From the NCBI GenBank assembly GCA_032251335.1, contig JAVVDW010000007.1:1-64000 (forward strand): DNA of 64,000 nucleotides, read 5' to 3'. Within the stretch, counting starts at the first letter, position 1; every line of letters begins with the position of its first letter. The position numbers and the translations under genes are program-made. This stretch comes from UM-FILTER-40-17 sp032251335 (GTDB lineage: Bacteria > Bacteroidota > Bacteroidia > Flavobacteriales > Flavobacteriaceae). This document shows positions 26,229 through 35,612 of the stretch, in pieces. The notes under the pieces are model-generated. The model was given only the letters and a program-made list of their open reading frames with translations, was not told the DNA's origin and ran no database searches.

Positions 26229-27611
26229 TTATTTGTCAAATACCAACGTAAACTCGGATCCTTGTTGTGATTGGCTTTTCACATCAATTTTTATGGACAA
26301 ATAATCGCAGAGTTTTTTGACAATAGACAATCCCAATCCGCTGCCTACAGCTGCTTGTTCTCTTCCGGATTCGGATCGATAGAACCTGTCAAAAATAAAT
26401 TTCAAAGATTCTGCATCTATGCCAATGCCTTCGTCTTTGATACTAAGCAGAATTCCTTGTTTGTTTTTTGCGATGGTGATATAAATTTTTCCGCCTTGTG
26501 GGGAATATTTGATAGCATTGGAAATAAGATTATTCAGAATGATAGCGATGAGATTGCGGTCGGTTTTTACTGTGATGGCCTCTGAGATATCAAAAATCAC
26601 TTTTACACCGTATTTTTCTATTTTTAATTTGTAACGCTCTAGGGTTTGCATGACGGTTTCTTCCAGTTGTATGAGCTCTAGGTGTGTTTCTAGGTATTGG
26701 TTTTCAGCACGGGCAATCAGCAAGAGTTGTTCCATCATATTGTGCAGCAGGTCCAGTTCGCCTATGCAATAGGCAACTTTATCCCGATAGTATTCGGGAT
26801 CTCGATTTTTTCGTGTCAATACTTCGAGTGTTCCTTTAACGGCGGCTATGGGTGTGCGAAACTCATGTGATGCATCAGAAGTAAATTGTTTTTCTCGTTG
26901 AATGGCATTTTCTATCCTGTCCAACAACTTGTTTATGGTGACAGACAGCGTGTACAACTCGTCTTCGTTTTCGGGTAGTTTGATTCGGGTAGATAAATTT
27001 TCCTTGTTGATGGTATTGGCGGTTTGAATGATTTCTTTGACCGGTTGAATGCTTCTCTTAGCATAAAATTTGGCTAAAAAAAACAGCAAAATCAAACACG
27101 CCGGATAGGTAAGAAACATGATTTTTCTTAGGTTGCTCAAAATGGCTTTGGAATCTTCCAATGAAATTGCTACAATCAGGTGACCTATCAAATCGTAGCC
27201 ATCATAGAAAGGAACTTGAACTTGTCGCACCCATTGGTTGTTGAATTGGGCGTCAAAAAAATGATAGCTCGGGTCATTCTTGTCAAAAGGGAGTGTTTCT
27301 TCTCGAAGATTGGGAGATTTCTCGTGAATATTACCGGCTTCATCAACAATTTGAATAAAAACAGGGTTCACTTCTACTGTGTTGTGCTCTCTTTCGAGCC
27401 ATTCGTTCAGGTCTTTAAAACGAATTTGACCATCAGACACGTATAACTCGGACAGGTGTTGAGACGATTCCTGAATTAAATCATCTTTAACACGGCTGTT
27501 TACAGTGATGTAAACAATCAAAAAAGTAACGGCAAATGCCATAAACAACAATATGCCCGAGCTCAAGATAAAGTGAAATGCAATTCGGTCGGTGAAGGAA
27601 AGTTTAGACAC
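26229..27611 (-). CDS. Membrane sensor histidine kinase
   Basis: The 460-residue kinase has two membrane helices (about 15-36 and 164-182) flanking a periplasmic sensor of about 125 residues. A HAMP-like linker, the HisKA site His249 in SHEFRTPIAAVKG, and a HATPase with N-box NNLISNAIKYSP, DEGIGID and GSGLGLSIVK follow. It pairs with the OmpR-type regulator encoded 5 nt upstream in the same transcript. The inducing signal is not readable. Confidence 0.93.
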   Translation of the reverse strand: MSKLSFTDRIAFHFILSSGILLFMAFAVTFLIVYITVNSRVKDDLIQESSQHLSELYVSDGQIRFKDLNEWLEREHNTVEVNPVFIQIVDEAGNIHEKSPNLREETLPFDKNDPSYHFFDAQFNNQWVRQVQVPFYDGYDLIGHLIVAISLEDSKAILSNLRKIMFLTYPACLILLFFLAKFYAKRSIQPVKEIIQTANTINKENLSTRIKLPENEDELYTLSVTINKLLDRIENAIQREKQFTSDASHEFRTPIAAVKGTLEVLTRKNRDPEYYRDKVAYCIGELDLLHNMMEQLLLIARAENQYLETHLELIQLEETVMQTLERYKLKIEKYGVKVIFDISEAITVKTDRNLIAIILNNLISNAIKYSPQGGKIYITIAKNKQGILLSIKDEGIGIDAESLKFIFDRFYRSESGREQAAVGSGLGLSIVKKLCDYLSIKIDVKSQSQQGSEFTLVFDK

Positions 27612-27616
27612 TATAT

Positions 27617-28294
27617 TTAGGATTTATCGGTTGCCATATAACCCACACCTCTGATGGTTTTGATGAAATGAGAATTGGCTTTAATACCTAGTTTTTTCCG
27701 AATAGCGTTTATAAACACATCGATTACACCGGTGTCGTATTCAAAATGAATGTTCCAAACATCGCGAATGATCTGTTCGCGGGTACAGACTTTTTCTTTG
27801 TTTATAACCAGATATTTCAAAAGGTCGAATTCGCGTCGTGTAAGGGAAACCTCTTCGTTTTCCACAAAAACCTGATAGGTATCGGTATTGATAGTGAGTT
27901 CTTTGAGCTGTAAAAGTGCGGTAGGCTCATCGGTCGGATTTCTAAAGTGTACTTTGATGCGCTCTAGCAGTTCTTCAAAACTAAAGGGCTTTTTGATGTA
28001 GTCATTGGCGCCGGCTCTAAGTCCGTTGATGGTGTCTTGCAAGGTGTCTTTGGCCGTGAGAAACAGAATGGGAACGTGCTCGTTTTGCTTCCTTATTTCA
28101 CGACACACCTCTAAACCATTCATCTTGGGCAAGCTCCAATCTAGTAAAATAAGGTTATAGGTATTTTTCTTGAAAAAATCGAGCGCTTGAGAACCGTCTT
28201 TGGCAATTTCAACGGCGTACCCCTCCTCTGTCAAACCTTCTTTGACGAAGGATGAAACACCTTCATGGTCTTCAACTATTAATATATGCTGCAA
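27617..28294 (-). CDS. OmpR-family response regulator
   Basis: The 225-residue regulator has a receiver domain with phospho-acceptor Asp52 (LLDWSLPKMNG), the acidic pair at the N-terminus, and Lys in KKPFSFEELL. An OmpR/PhoB winged helix follows (about 130-222, with TRREFDLLKYLVINKEKVCTR, and GVGYMA at the end). It is the first gene of a two-gene operon with the histidine kinase. Confidence 0.95.
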   Translation of the reverse strand: MQHILIVEDHEGVSSFVKEGLTEEGYAVEIAKDGSQALDFFKKNTYNLILLDWSLPKMNGLEVCREIRKQNEHVPILFLTAKDTLQDTINGLRAGANDYIKKPFSFEELLERIKVHFRNPTDEPTALLQLKELTINTDTYQVFVENEEVSLTRREFDLLKYLVINKEKVCTREQIIRDVWNIHFEYDTGVIDVFINAIRKKLGIKANSHFIKTIRGVGYMATDKS

Positions 28295-28373
28295 AACAAA
28301 AAATTTTCACTAAGGTATAAAAACTGTTGAAAAACTCATGTTTTTCACAAAAAAGAACTGTGAAGAATTGATT

Positions 28374-28703
28374 TTAAATGGAACTAAACCAATCGGCGAA
28401 ATAGTTGCCCAAAAGCGGAACAGGTTCCATTTTTTCGTCAACTGCATTGATGAGCCCTTTTATCCACATGATGAGCAGCAGTATAGCGCCCACCACAAAA
28501 ACCATTTGGCCAAGAATCGGGATGACATTGACAAATCCGAGCACTAAATATGAAAGCACGATGCCAAGGGATTGGCGTATGTGAAAAGAGGCCAATGGAA
28601 GTTTTTTGTCGTGGTTCATCACGAAGGCCAAAATCAATCCTATCAAGGTTATATAAGAGATGATGGCAATGGTTTTACCGCTGTCGGGTGTAATCTTTTC
28701 CAT
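28374..28703 (-). CDS. DUF4870-family small membrane protein
   Basis: The 109-residue product begins MEKITPDSGKTIAIISYITL and has three to four hydrophobic segments, with SFHIRQSLGI in the first loop and a C-terminal GNYFADWF. These are features of the DUF4870/Tic20-like small membrane family of unknown function. A longer frame from 28730 would add MCAQLHNSI without family support. It is followed by the response-regulator gene in the same direction, 79 nt away. Confidence 0.75.
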   Translation of the reverse strand: MEKITPDSGKTIAIISYITLIGLILAFVMNHDKKLPLASFHIRQSLGIVLSYLVLGFVNVIPILGQMVFVVGAILLLIMWIKGLINAVDEKMEPVPLLGNYFADWFSSI

Positions 28704-28744
28704 AATACTGTTATGTAGTTGTGCACACAAAGTTAAAAGAATTT

Positions 28745-28783
28745 TTTAAAAGAAAGGCGCGTATGTACAGATACGCGCCTTTT
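28745..28783 (-). terminator. Terminator of the DUF3332 gene
   Basis: A perfect 12-bp stem AAAGGCGCGTAT / ATACGCGCCTTT (28753-28764 and 28771-28782) is followed on the minus strand by CTTTTAAAAAATTC. Confidence 0.75.
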
Positions 28784-28801
28784 GATTGAACTTGTTTAAA
28801 T

Positions 28802-29398
28802 TTATTCAGCGACCTGCACAGCGACTTCTTTCGGAGATGAACTGTGCGCGGCATACGCAGCTGATTGCAACAGCGAAACGCCTTGTTGACGCGTAAAGTC
28901 TTGCGGTATTTTTACGGTTTGTCCGTCGGGTAAATAAACCAAATGCATACCGTCTTTAAAAGAAGTGAGCTTGATATCTGTGCCTTCCGGATTTTTTGCA
29001 AACCAAGTTTTGTTTTCAGGCGTGTAATACATGTGTACGCTCTTCCCGGCTTTTTCGCCTGATGTCACGTAGATGTCAAATTGGTTTTTACGCGCTTCCA
29101 ATCTGTAATCTACACCTTTGTGGTGTACCAATTGGCTTTCAAACTCGCCATCCAACATGACGATTGGGTTGGAGCCGGACCAAAATTCGATTACGTTAAA
29201 AATAATCAAATCGCCTAAAAAGAAAAGCGGATAGGCCGGAATAATCCACAAGCCCCAGAAAATCGCGTTGTTGACATACCGATTGTCTGTGGCGCCATCG
29301 TTCCAGTCTTTAAGGTTGTTGAAAGCATTGAATGAGCCCAAGCATGAGCTTGACATGATGCTAACACACAGTGCTAGCAAAACAGCTGTTTTTTTCAT
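28802..29398 (-). CDS. DUF3332-family lipoprotein
   Basis: The 198-residue protein has a lipoprotein signal (lipobox MSSSC at 16-20). A GLWIIPAYPLFFLGDLIIFN hydrophobic segment and a polar beta-rich C-terminal half follow. The N-terminal pattern with FNNLKDWNDGATDN matches the DUF3332 family. Function is unknown. It lies 24 nt after the MlaF-like ATPase gene in the same direction and may share its transcript, which would put it in lipid-transport context. Confidence 0.75.
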   Translation of the reverse strand: MKKTAVLLALCVSIMSSSCLGSFNAFNNLKDWNDGATDNRYVNNAIFWGLWIIPAYPLFFLGDLIIFNVIEFWSGSNPIVMLDGEFESQLVHHKGVDYRLEARKNQFDIYVTSGEKAGKSVHMYYTPENKTWFAKNPEGTDIKLTSFKDGMHLVYLPDGQTVKIPQDFTRQQGVSLLQSAAYAAHSSSPKEVAVQVAE

Positions 29399-29422
29399 AA
29401 TAATTAATTTAGTGAAACATAG

Positions 29423-30187
29423 TTAGTTTTCGCGTCTGTAGACTTCGCGTACCTTTTTCATAAGGTTTGAAGAGTAAACGAAATCAGTCACTGCTTTATT
29501 GTCTGTTTTAAAAATCTCTTTGTTGGTGCCTTCCCATGCTTTTTCGCCTCCTTTGAGAAGAATTATTTTTTCGCCAATTTCCATCACAGAGTTCATGTCG
29601 TGCGAATTGATCACAGTGGTAATGTTGTACTCCCTTGTTATTTCTTGTATCAGGTTGTCTATCATGATAGATGTTTTGGGATCCAAACCCGAGTTGGGTT
29701 CGTCGCAAAACAAATATTTGGGATTCAATACGATACTGCGTGCGATGGCTACCCGTTTTTGCATACCTCCCGAAATTTGAGATGGCAGTTTGTGTTGGGC
29801 ATCTTGCAGGTTGACACGTTCTAAAACCTGATCTACACGTTCTTTCATCTCGGCTTTATTCATTTTTGAAAACATGTTCAGCGGAAACATCACGTTGCCG
29901 GCCACCGACATAGAATCAAACAAAGCACTTCCCTGGAAGACCATCCCAATTTTGGTCCGCAAAGTCATTTGCGATTCGTAATCTGCTTCGCTGTAGGTAA
30001 GGCCATCAAAAGTGATAATGCCCGAGTCGGGTTTGTACAAGCCAAGCATACACTTGAGAAAAACCGTTTTTCCCGAGCCGCTCGATCCTATAATCAAATT
30101 TGTTTTTCCCTCATCAAAGCAGGTAGATATGTTTTTTAAAATTTCTACGCCGTCAAAGGATTTGCATAAATTTTCGACTTTAATCAT
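29423..30187 (-). CDS. ABC transporter ATP-binding protein, MlaF type
   Basis: The 254-residue ATPase has Walker A GSSGSGKT (34-41), the Q-loop GMVFQGSALFDSM, signature ISGGMQKRVAIAR and Walker B YLFCDEPNSGLDP, with the His-switch INSHDMNS. The MFQGSALFDSM type Q-loop is characteristic of the MlaF/MCE-associated ATPases that move phospholipids across the envelope. The start at 30187 overlaps the stop of the permease gene by one base; a longer frame from 30349 lies in the permease and was rejected. Confidence 0.9.
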   Translation of the reverse strand: MIKVENLCKSFDGVEILKNISTCFDEGKTNLIIGSSGSGKTVFLKCMLGLYKPDSGIITFDGLTYSEADYESQMTLRTKIGMVFQGSALFDSMSVAGNVMFPLNMFSKMNKAEMKERVDQVLERVNLQDAQHKLPSQISGGMQKRVAIARSIVLNPKYLFCDEPNSGLDPKTSIMIDNLIQEITREYNITTVINSHDMNSVMEIGEKIILLKGGEKAWEGTNKEIFKTDNKAVTDFVYSSNLMKKVREVYRREN

Positions 30188-30924
30188 TAGCTGAGCAACA
30201 TTTGAGTAAGTATATAATTTAATACGATGATGGTCACACTCGTCCATACAAAGGCTGTTGTACTGGCTTTGCCCACTTCGAGCGCGCCGCCACGCATATA
30301 ATAACCGTGGAATGAAGGAATGGTGGCCAAAATAAAGGCAAAGACACATGTTTTGATAAAAGCGTAAACAATGTGATAGGGAATAAAATCGATTTGTATG
30401 CCCTGTATGTAATCTGTAGTCGTGGCAAAACCGCCCATCACAGCCGCTGCCCAGCCACCTACAACACCCAAAAACATACTGATAGCAATAATAAACGGAT
30501 ACAGCATCAATGCAATAATTTTTGGAAAAATAAGATAGTTGAGCGAGTTGACACCCATCACCTCTAAGGCGTCAATTTGTTCGGTCACACGCATGGTGCC
30601 GATGCTGGAGGTGATAAAGGAACCCACTTTTCCGGCCATAATGATGGATAAAAAAGTAGGTGAAAATTCTAAGATGATGGATTGTCTGGTGGCAAAACCA
30701 ATCAGAAATTTAGGCAGAATAGGGTTGGTTAAGTTGAGTGCGGTTTGGATGCTTACCACACCACCCACAAAAAATGAAACAAAAGCGACAATTCCCATCG
30801 AATTGAGAATTAAATCGTCTATTTCTTTTACCAACACTTCTCTAAAATCGCACCCTCTGGGCGGATTGGAAAAAACTTTTCGCAACATGATAAAATACTT
30901 TCCAATATTTCGGATATGTTTCAT
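30187..30924 (-). CDS. ABC transporter permease, MlaE type
   Basis: The 245-residue membrane protein has five or six helices and the MlaE signature around IGTMRVTEQIDALEVMGVN, which forms the coupling helix with the ATPase. MlaE and MlaF work with an MCE protein (MlaD) to shuttle phospholipids between membranes; no MlaD gene is in the window. It heads the three-gene block permease, ATPase, DUF3332. A repeat-bearing intergenic region lies upstream. Confidence 0.9.
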   Translation of the reverse strand: MKHIRNIGKYFIMLRKVFSNPPRGCDFREVLVKEIDDLILNSMGIVAFVSFFVGGVVSIQTALNLTNPILPKFLIGFATRQSIILEFSPTFLSIIMAGKVGSFITSSIGTMRVTEQIDALEVMGVNSLNYLIFPKIIALMLYPFIIAISMFLGVVGGWAAAVMGGFATTTDYIQGIQIDFIPYHIVYAFIKTCVFAFILATIPSFHGYYMRGGALEVGKASTTAFVWTSVTIIVLNYILTQMLLS

Positions 30925-30940
30925 GTGTTTATTTTATTTA

Positions 30941-31063
30941 TTTCGACTTCGCTCAATACAAGTGTTTTTATCTTTCATGCTTTGACTGCGCTCAGCACAA
31001 GCACGTAAAGCACTAGGATAATCATATTCCTGTGTGTCACTCTTTTTACATGGGCGTTTCATC
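30941..31063. repeat. Dispersed intergenic repeat, copy A
   Basis: Contains a TTCGACTTCGCTCAATACAA block, a second related block TTTGACTGCGCTCAGCACAA, then CTAGGATAATCAT, CCTGTGTGT and TTTTTACATGGGCGTTTCAT. The same sequence of blocks recurs at 41686-41807, and the last part recurs at 41417-41467. It begins 17 nt upstream of the permease start. Confidence 0.8.
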
Positions 31064-31588
31064 TTTATATGTCGTTTACCGATATTTGATATTTCTGAAG
31101 ACCTCTCTCTGTCTTTTGTATAACTTTTTCTGTATGGCTTTCTGGAGCAATATCACTTTAATGTAGGCAACAGATCTTATCACAAAAGACATTCGCTAAA
31201 GTAGCAAAATTTCCGGTGTTAATCTTTATTGTGGCACTAACTTCGTTTAAAAAAACGACACAACTCACACATTATTGAAGAAAATATCTGCTTTAATTTA
31301 TAGCGCATCACACTCACTAGGCACAATCGATGCTGGAAAGGCTCAACTGTTTCAATCCAACCCCGGTGTATGCAACTTTTCCATACACAAACAAAAAAAT
31401 ATCTTTTGGGAAAGTAGTGCTGCGATTGGGACATATCACAAACTGACGTTACGCGTGATAACGATTATTTAAAATATTTAAAAATCGCCTTAAACGAGCT
31501 GTGAACACTTCATTATCCTGATTTTATTTACTATCTTAGCGGTGTAGTTTTGTAGAAAACAGACAAACGCCAAAGTTTGGTTTTGAGT
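31064..31588. other. Gene-poor stretch between repeat A and the ferritin leader
   Basis: About 525 nt without a convincing gene. Short frames exist on both strands around 31237-31472, about 65 codons each, overlapping each other and resembling no known family. Upstream of 31500 I see no promoter, RNA gene or inverted repeat that I would defend. The stretch may hold a decayed gene. Confidence 0.4.
31545..31552 (+). promoter_or_regulatory. -7 element upstream of the ferritin region
   Basis: TAGTTTTG matches TAnnTTTG. A transcript from here would carry a leader of about 215 nt before the ferritin ATG, containing the small frame at 31589-31750. Confidence 0.45.
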
Positions 31589-31750
31589 ATGTTTGGCTGC
31601 AAACAAAATGGCGAAATGGTTTTTTTAATCTGCAAAAAACATCAAATTCCGATTCAAAGTAACTCGGACGGTGTTCTTAGATTTGATGTGAAACCAATTT
31701 TGGAAGTCCATGTCAACATCCACAAAACAACGAGACAAATATTTTTCTAA
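31589..31750 (+). CDS. Possible 53-residue small protein in the ferritin leader
   Basis: ATG at 31589 opens a 53-codon frame ending at TAA 31748-31750, 20 nt before the ferritin ATG. The protein is soluble and mixed in composition (MFGCKQNGEMVFLICKKHQI at the start) with two cysteines. A -7 element lies 37 nt upstream. It resembles nothing I know, and a frame of this length can arise by chance, so it is a weak candidate for a small protein or leader peptide. Confidence 0.25.
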   Translation: MFGCKQNGEMVFLICKKHQIPIQSNSDGVLRFDVKPILEVHVNIHKTTRQIFF

Positions 31751-31770
31751 CTAAATTAAATTCTTTTGTT

Positions 31771-32283
31771 ATGTTAAGCGATAAAATTCAAAAAGCACTC
31801 AATGAGCAGGTTCGAATAGAAGCAGAATCCTCTCAAGTTTATTTAGCCATGGCCGGTTGGGCCGAAATGAAAGGCTTGGAAGGCGTGGCTAAATTTATGT
31901 ACAAACAATCAGATGAAGAACGACTTCATATGCTCAAACTCATTAAGTTTATGCACGAGCGCGATGCCGCTGTGGAAATCACCGAGCTCAAAGCACCAAA
32001 CAACCGGTTTGAATCTTTTAAAGAAATGTTTAAAAAACTCTACGAGCACGAACTTTTTGTGTCGGAAAGCATTAACAAACTTGTAGGTCTTGCGCTAGAC
32101 GAAAAAGATTATTCTACCCACAACTTTCTACAGTGGTACGTCGCCGAACAATTGGAGGAAGAGGCACAAGCCAAAACCATTTTGGACAAAATAAATATGA
32201 TTGGAGACGACAAAGGTGGCCTGTACCTTTTTGACAGAGACATACAGCAATTGTCTGTGACTACGCAAGCCGCGCCGCAGTGA
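31771..32283 (+). CDS. ftnA: Ferritin (non-heme)
   Basis: The 170-residue protein has the four-helix ferritin fold. Ferroxidase ligands are visible as glutamates in LNEQVRIEAESSQVYLAM, the DEERLHML segment of helix B, and LEEEAQAKTIL in helix D. It stores iron and protects from oxidative stress. A QQLSVTTQAAPQ tail is typical of bacterial non-heme ferritins. It overlaps the next small gene by 4 nt (GTGA), indicating coupled translation. Confidence 0.94.
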   Translation: MLSDKIQKALNEQVRIEAESSQVYLAMAGWAEMKGLEGVAKFMYKQSDEERLHMLKLIKFMHERDAAVEITELKAPNNRFESFKEMFKKLYEHELFVSESINKLVGLALDEKDYSTHNFLQWYVAEQLEEEAQAKTILDKINMIGDDKGGLYLFDRDIQQLSVTTQAAPQ

Positions 32284-32627
32284 AACCTGCGTCAGACATC
32301 ATAAATTTTATGGCTCCACCGCCCGACATACGTGCGATGGCAGACCAACTTAACAAAGACTTTGACAGAGCCGGCGTAAAAGCACATGTAAGCGGTAATG
32401 TATCATCAACCGATTTTGCAAATGAATTGTTGGGTATAATCCATCAATGCATCGCAGGAAAACCCGATGCACTTCAGAATTTATTGTATGTAGTTGATGT
32501 TAGCGAAATTGCACTCGGCAAATTGATAGCTGCCCAAAAAGGTACGCCTGAAGAAGCCATTACGTGGCTCCTCCTCAAAAGAACATGGGAAAAAATTGAA
32601 TCCAGAAAGAAATTTGCAAATTTCTAA
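32280..32627 (+). CDS. Small hypothetical protein coupled to ferritin
   Basis: The 115-residue protein starts at GTG, overlapping the ferritin stop by 4 nt; an ATG at 32310 is an alternative. It is soluble and predicted mostly helical, with MADQLNKDFDRAGVKAHV near the N-terminus and GTPEEAITWLLLKRTWEKIE near the C-terminus. I recognise no domain. Tight coupling suggests a role related to iron storage or to ferritin assembly or release; this is inference from position only. Confidence 0.7.
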   Translation: MKPASDIINFMAPPPDIRAMADQLNKDFDRAGVKAHVSGNVSSTDFANELLGIIHQCIAGKPDALQNLLYVVDVSEIALGKLIAAQKGTPEEAITWLLLKRTWEKIESRKKFANF

Positions 32628-32716
32628 ATTCACAAGAAATAATTCCAAATCAAACATCCAATAAGCTTCTATTTTTTTATTTGAGAACAAGTGCGCACCA
32701 AAATTAAATAAACCCT

Positions 32717-32724
32717 TATTTTTG
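32717..32724 (+). promoter_or_regulatory. -7 element of the sucA operon
   Basis: TATTTTTG matches TAnnTTTG, 99 nt before the sucA ATG. No matching -33 element was identified. Confidence 0.4.
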
Positions 32725-32823
32725 TATATTCAGAAAAACATTTACGACATAAGATGCGTAGTTTTTTTGTTTTAACTTTAGTCAGCATTTATTTTGATTT
32801 AATAAATTGAATTACAATTCATT

Positions 32824-35586
32824 ATGGATAGATTTTCCTTTTTAAACGCAGCGCATACCTCCTTTTTTGCCGAACTATACGACCAATACCTCATCAACCC
32901 TGATGCTGTAGAGCCCAGTTGGCGCGCCTTTTTTCAAGGATATGATTTTGCGGTGGCCTCCGAATCTGTGAATCAAGGCGAAACTGTAGTAGTGGATACC
33001 GGCACGCAAAAAATTGATGTCCCCAAAGACGTTCAGAAAGAATTTTGTGTGGTCAAACTCATAGAAGGCTATCGAACACGCGGACATTTGTTCACCAAAA
33101 CCAATCCGGTACGCGAAAGGCGCAAGTACTTCCCTACCCTGGATATCAAAAATTTCGGACTGGAAAATGCAGACCTTGACAAGGTGTTCAACGCAGGCGA
33201 TGTTGTGGGTTTGGGCCCAACTAGTTTACGGAAAATCATTGAGCACCTGCAAAAAGTATATTGCAATTCCATCGGCATAGAATACATGTACATCCGCGAC
33301 CCAAAAGTGGTTTCATGGATACAAGACGAATTGGCCAAAAACGAAAACGCAACCTCTTTTTCTCCCGAAGAAAAAAAACACATCCTGTATAAGCTGAATC
33401 AAGCCTATGCTTTTGAAACATTCCTCCACACGAAATATGTAGGTCAAAAACGTTTTTCATTGGAAGGTGGCGAATCACTGATTCCCGCACTCGACGTGAT
33501 TATCGAAAAAGCTGCCGACATGGGCGTAGAACAATTCGTGATGGGAATGGCACACCGAGGCAGGCTAAATGTACTCTCAAACATATTTGGTAAATCGCCC
33601 AAAGACATCTTTAACGAGTTTGACGGCAAAGATTACGATCAAGCTATTTTTGACGGCGATGTAAAATATCACCTCGGCTGGACCAGCAACAGAACCAGCA
33701 AAAGCGGTAAATCCATCAACATGAACATAGCGCCCAATCCTTCGCATCTTGAAACAGTTGGTGCTGTAGCAGAGGGCATTACGCGCTCCAAACAAGACAA
33801 ACATTTTCCTGATGACTTCTCCAAAGTGCTACCCATAGTGGTTCATGGCGATGCGGCAATAGCCGGTCAAGGCATCGTTTACGAAATTGTACAAATGGCC
33901 AAACTAGACGGATATAAAACAGCCGGCACCATACATATCGTAATCAACAATCAAATCGGTTTTACCACCAATTACCTCGATGCACGCTCCAGCACCTATT
34001 GTACAGATGTAGGCAAAGTCACCCTGTCTCCCGTTCTTCACGTCAATGCCGACGATGTTGAAGCCGTAGTACACGCCTGCGTTTTTGCTTTAAAATATCG
34101 CATGGCGTTTCAAAGTGATGTGTTTATAGACTTGTTGGGATACAGAAAATACGGACACAACGAGGGAGATGAACCCCGCTTTACCCAGCCCAAACTCTAC
34201 AAGGCCATTGCAAGCCATACCAATGCACGCGATAGATATGCTAAAATTTTGGAAGCAGAAGGCGTTATAGACGACAGTTACATCGCCCAACTCGAAAAAG
34301 AATTTAAAGAAGATTTGGAAGAAGACCTAGAGGCTTCCAAAAAAGAAGAAAAGACTGTTATTATGCCATTTATGCAAGATGAATGGGATGGGTTTGAAAC
34401 AGTTGATGAACACGTAATGAGTCAGGAAGTGGACACTACCTATCCTCAAGAAAAACTGGACGCCTTGGCCAAATCTATTACGGAACTGCCCAAAGACAAA
34501 AAGTTTATCCGAAAAATACAAAAACTCATACAGGATAGACACCAAATGTATTTTGAAAAGAACAGCCTTGATTGGGCGATGGGTGAGCTACTGGCCTATG
34601 CCACCTTGTTGGCTGAGGGTTATGACCTCCGACTCTCCGGACAAGATGTAGAACGCGGCACCTTCTCACACAGACACGCCGTACTCAAAGTAGAAGACTC
34701 CGAAGAAGAAGTTGTTTTGCTCAGCAATTTAGATAAAAATCAAGGCGATGTATTTATCTACAACTCATTGCTTTCGGAATACGGCGTAGTAGGTTTTGAC
34801 TATGGTTATGCCATGGCATCTCCCAATTGCTTGACCATTTGGGAAGCGCAGTTTGGCGATTTCAGCAACGGCGCACAAATCATGATAGACCAATACATAT
34901 CTGCTGCCGAAGACAAGTGGAAGTTGCAAAACGGCATTGTACTGTTGTTGCCCCACGGCTACGAAGGGCAAGGTGCCGAACATTCCTCTGCACGCATGGA
35001 AAGATATCTGCAACTCTGTGCCAAAGACAACATGTTTGTGGCCGATTGTACCACACCTGCCAACTTCTATCACCTATTGCGACGCCAAATGAAAGTGAAC
35101 TACCGCAAACCGCTCATCGTGTTTACACCCAAAAGCCTCTTGCGCCACCCCAAAGTGGTTTCTACAGTTGAGGAATTGGCAAATGGCACTTTCCAAAAAG
35201 TGATAGACGACGCAGACGTGAATCCAAAAAACGTAAAAACATTGGTGTTCTGTACCGGTAAGTTCTACTACGAATTGTTGGAAGAACGCGAAAAGCGAAA
35301 CAGAAACGATGTGGCTTTGGTTCGTATCGAACAATTGTTTCCGTTGCCAACAGAAACCATGAAAACACTGATGAACAAATACCAAGCAGAAGATGTCGTT
35401 TGGGCACAAGAAGAGCCACGCAACATGGGGGCTTATGGCTTTTTGTTGCTTCACTTTGAAGAAGCGCGACATTTCCGTGTGTGTTCCGGTAAATTTTACG
35501 GTGCACCCGCAGCGGGAAGTTCCGTCAGGTTCAAACGAAGACACGACCGCATCATTCAGAGTGTTTTCGAAAAAGAAAATGCTTAA
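32824..35586 (+). CDS. sucA: 2-oxoglutarate dehydrogenase E1 component
   Basis: The thiamine-diphosphate enzyme decarboxylates 2-oxoglutarate in the TCA cycle and passes succinyl to the E2 lipoyl arm. The 920-residue length is standard. Motifs seen: N-terminal FFAELYDQYLINPDAVEPSW, GMAHRGRLNVLSNI, NPSHLETVGAVAEG, HGDAAIAGQGIVYE and YRKYGHNEGDEP (ThDP site), EAQFGDF, and GAYGFLL near the C-terminus. It leads an operon with a Dabb protein and sucB. Confidence 0.96.
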   Translation: MDRFSFLNAAHTSFFAELYDQYLINPDAVEPSWRAFFQGYDFAVASESVNQGETVVVDTGTQKIDVPKDVQKEFCVVKLIEGYRTRGHLFTKTNPVRERRKYFPTLDIKNFGLENADLDKVFNAGDVVGLGPTSLRKIIEHLQKVYCNSIGIEYMYIRDPKVVSWIQDELAKNENATSFSPEEKKHILYKLNQAYAFETFLHTKYVGQKRFSLEGGESLIPALDVIIEKAADMGVEQFVMGMAHRGRLNVLSNIFGKSPKDIFNEFDGKDYDQAIFDGDVKYHLGWTSNRTSKSGKSINMNIAPNPSHLETVGAVAEGITRSKQDKHFPDDFSKVLPIVVHGDAAIAGQGIVYEIVQMAKLDGYKTAGTIHIVINNQIGFTTNYLDARSSTYCTDVGKVTLSPVLHVNADDVEAVVHACVFALKYRMAFQSDVFIDLLGYRKYGHNEGDEPRFTQPKLYKAIASHTNARDRYAKILEAEGVIDDSYIAQLEKEFKEDLEEDLEASKKEEKTVIMPFMQDEWDGFETVDEHVMSQEVDTTYPQEKLDALAKSITELPKDKKFIRKIQKLIQDRHQMYFEKNSLDWAMGELLAYATLLAEGYDLRLSGQDVERGTFSHRHAVLKVEDSEEEVVLLSNLDKNQGDVFIYNSLLSEYGVVGFDYGYAMASPNCLTIWEAQFGDFSNGAQIMIDQYISAAEDKWKLQNGIVLLLPHGYEGQGAEHSSARMERYLQLCAKDNMFVADCTTPANFYHLLRRQMKVNYRKPLIVFTPKSLLRHPKVVSTVEELANGTFQKVIDDADVNPKNVKTLVFCTGKFYYELLEEREKRNRNDVALVRIEQLFPLPTETMKTLMNKYQAEDVVWAQEEPRNMGAYGFLLLHFEEARHFRVCSGKFYGAPAAGSSVRFKRRHDRIIQSVFEKENA

Positions 35587-35612
35587 ATTTGAAACCTACT
35601 AACCTATTCAAA

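Noticed and set aside
31237..31472. Overlapping 65-codon frames on both strands
   Set aside because: No family resemblance, no consistent codon pattern, and the two frames overlap each other, so at most one could be real.
35074..35544. 156-codon minus-strand frame inside sucA
   Set aside because: Antisense shadow of a well-supported gene with cysteine/histidine-rich but motif-free translation.
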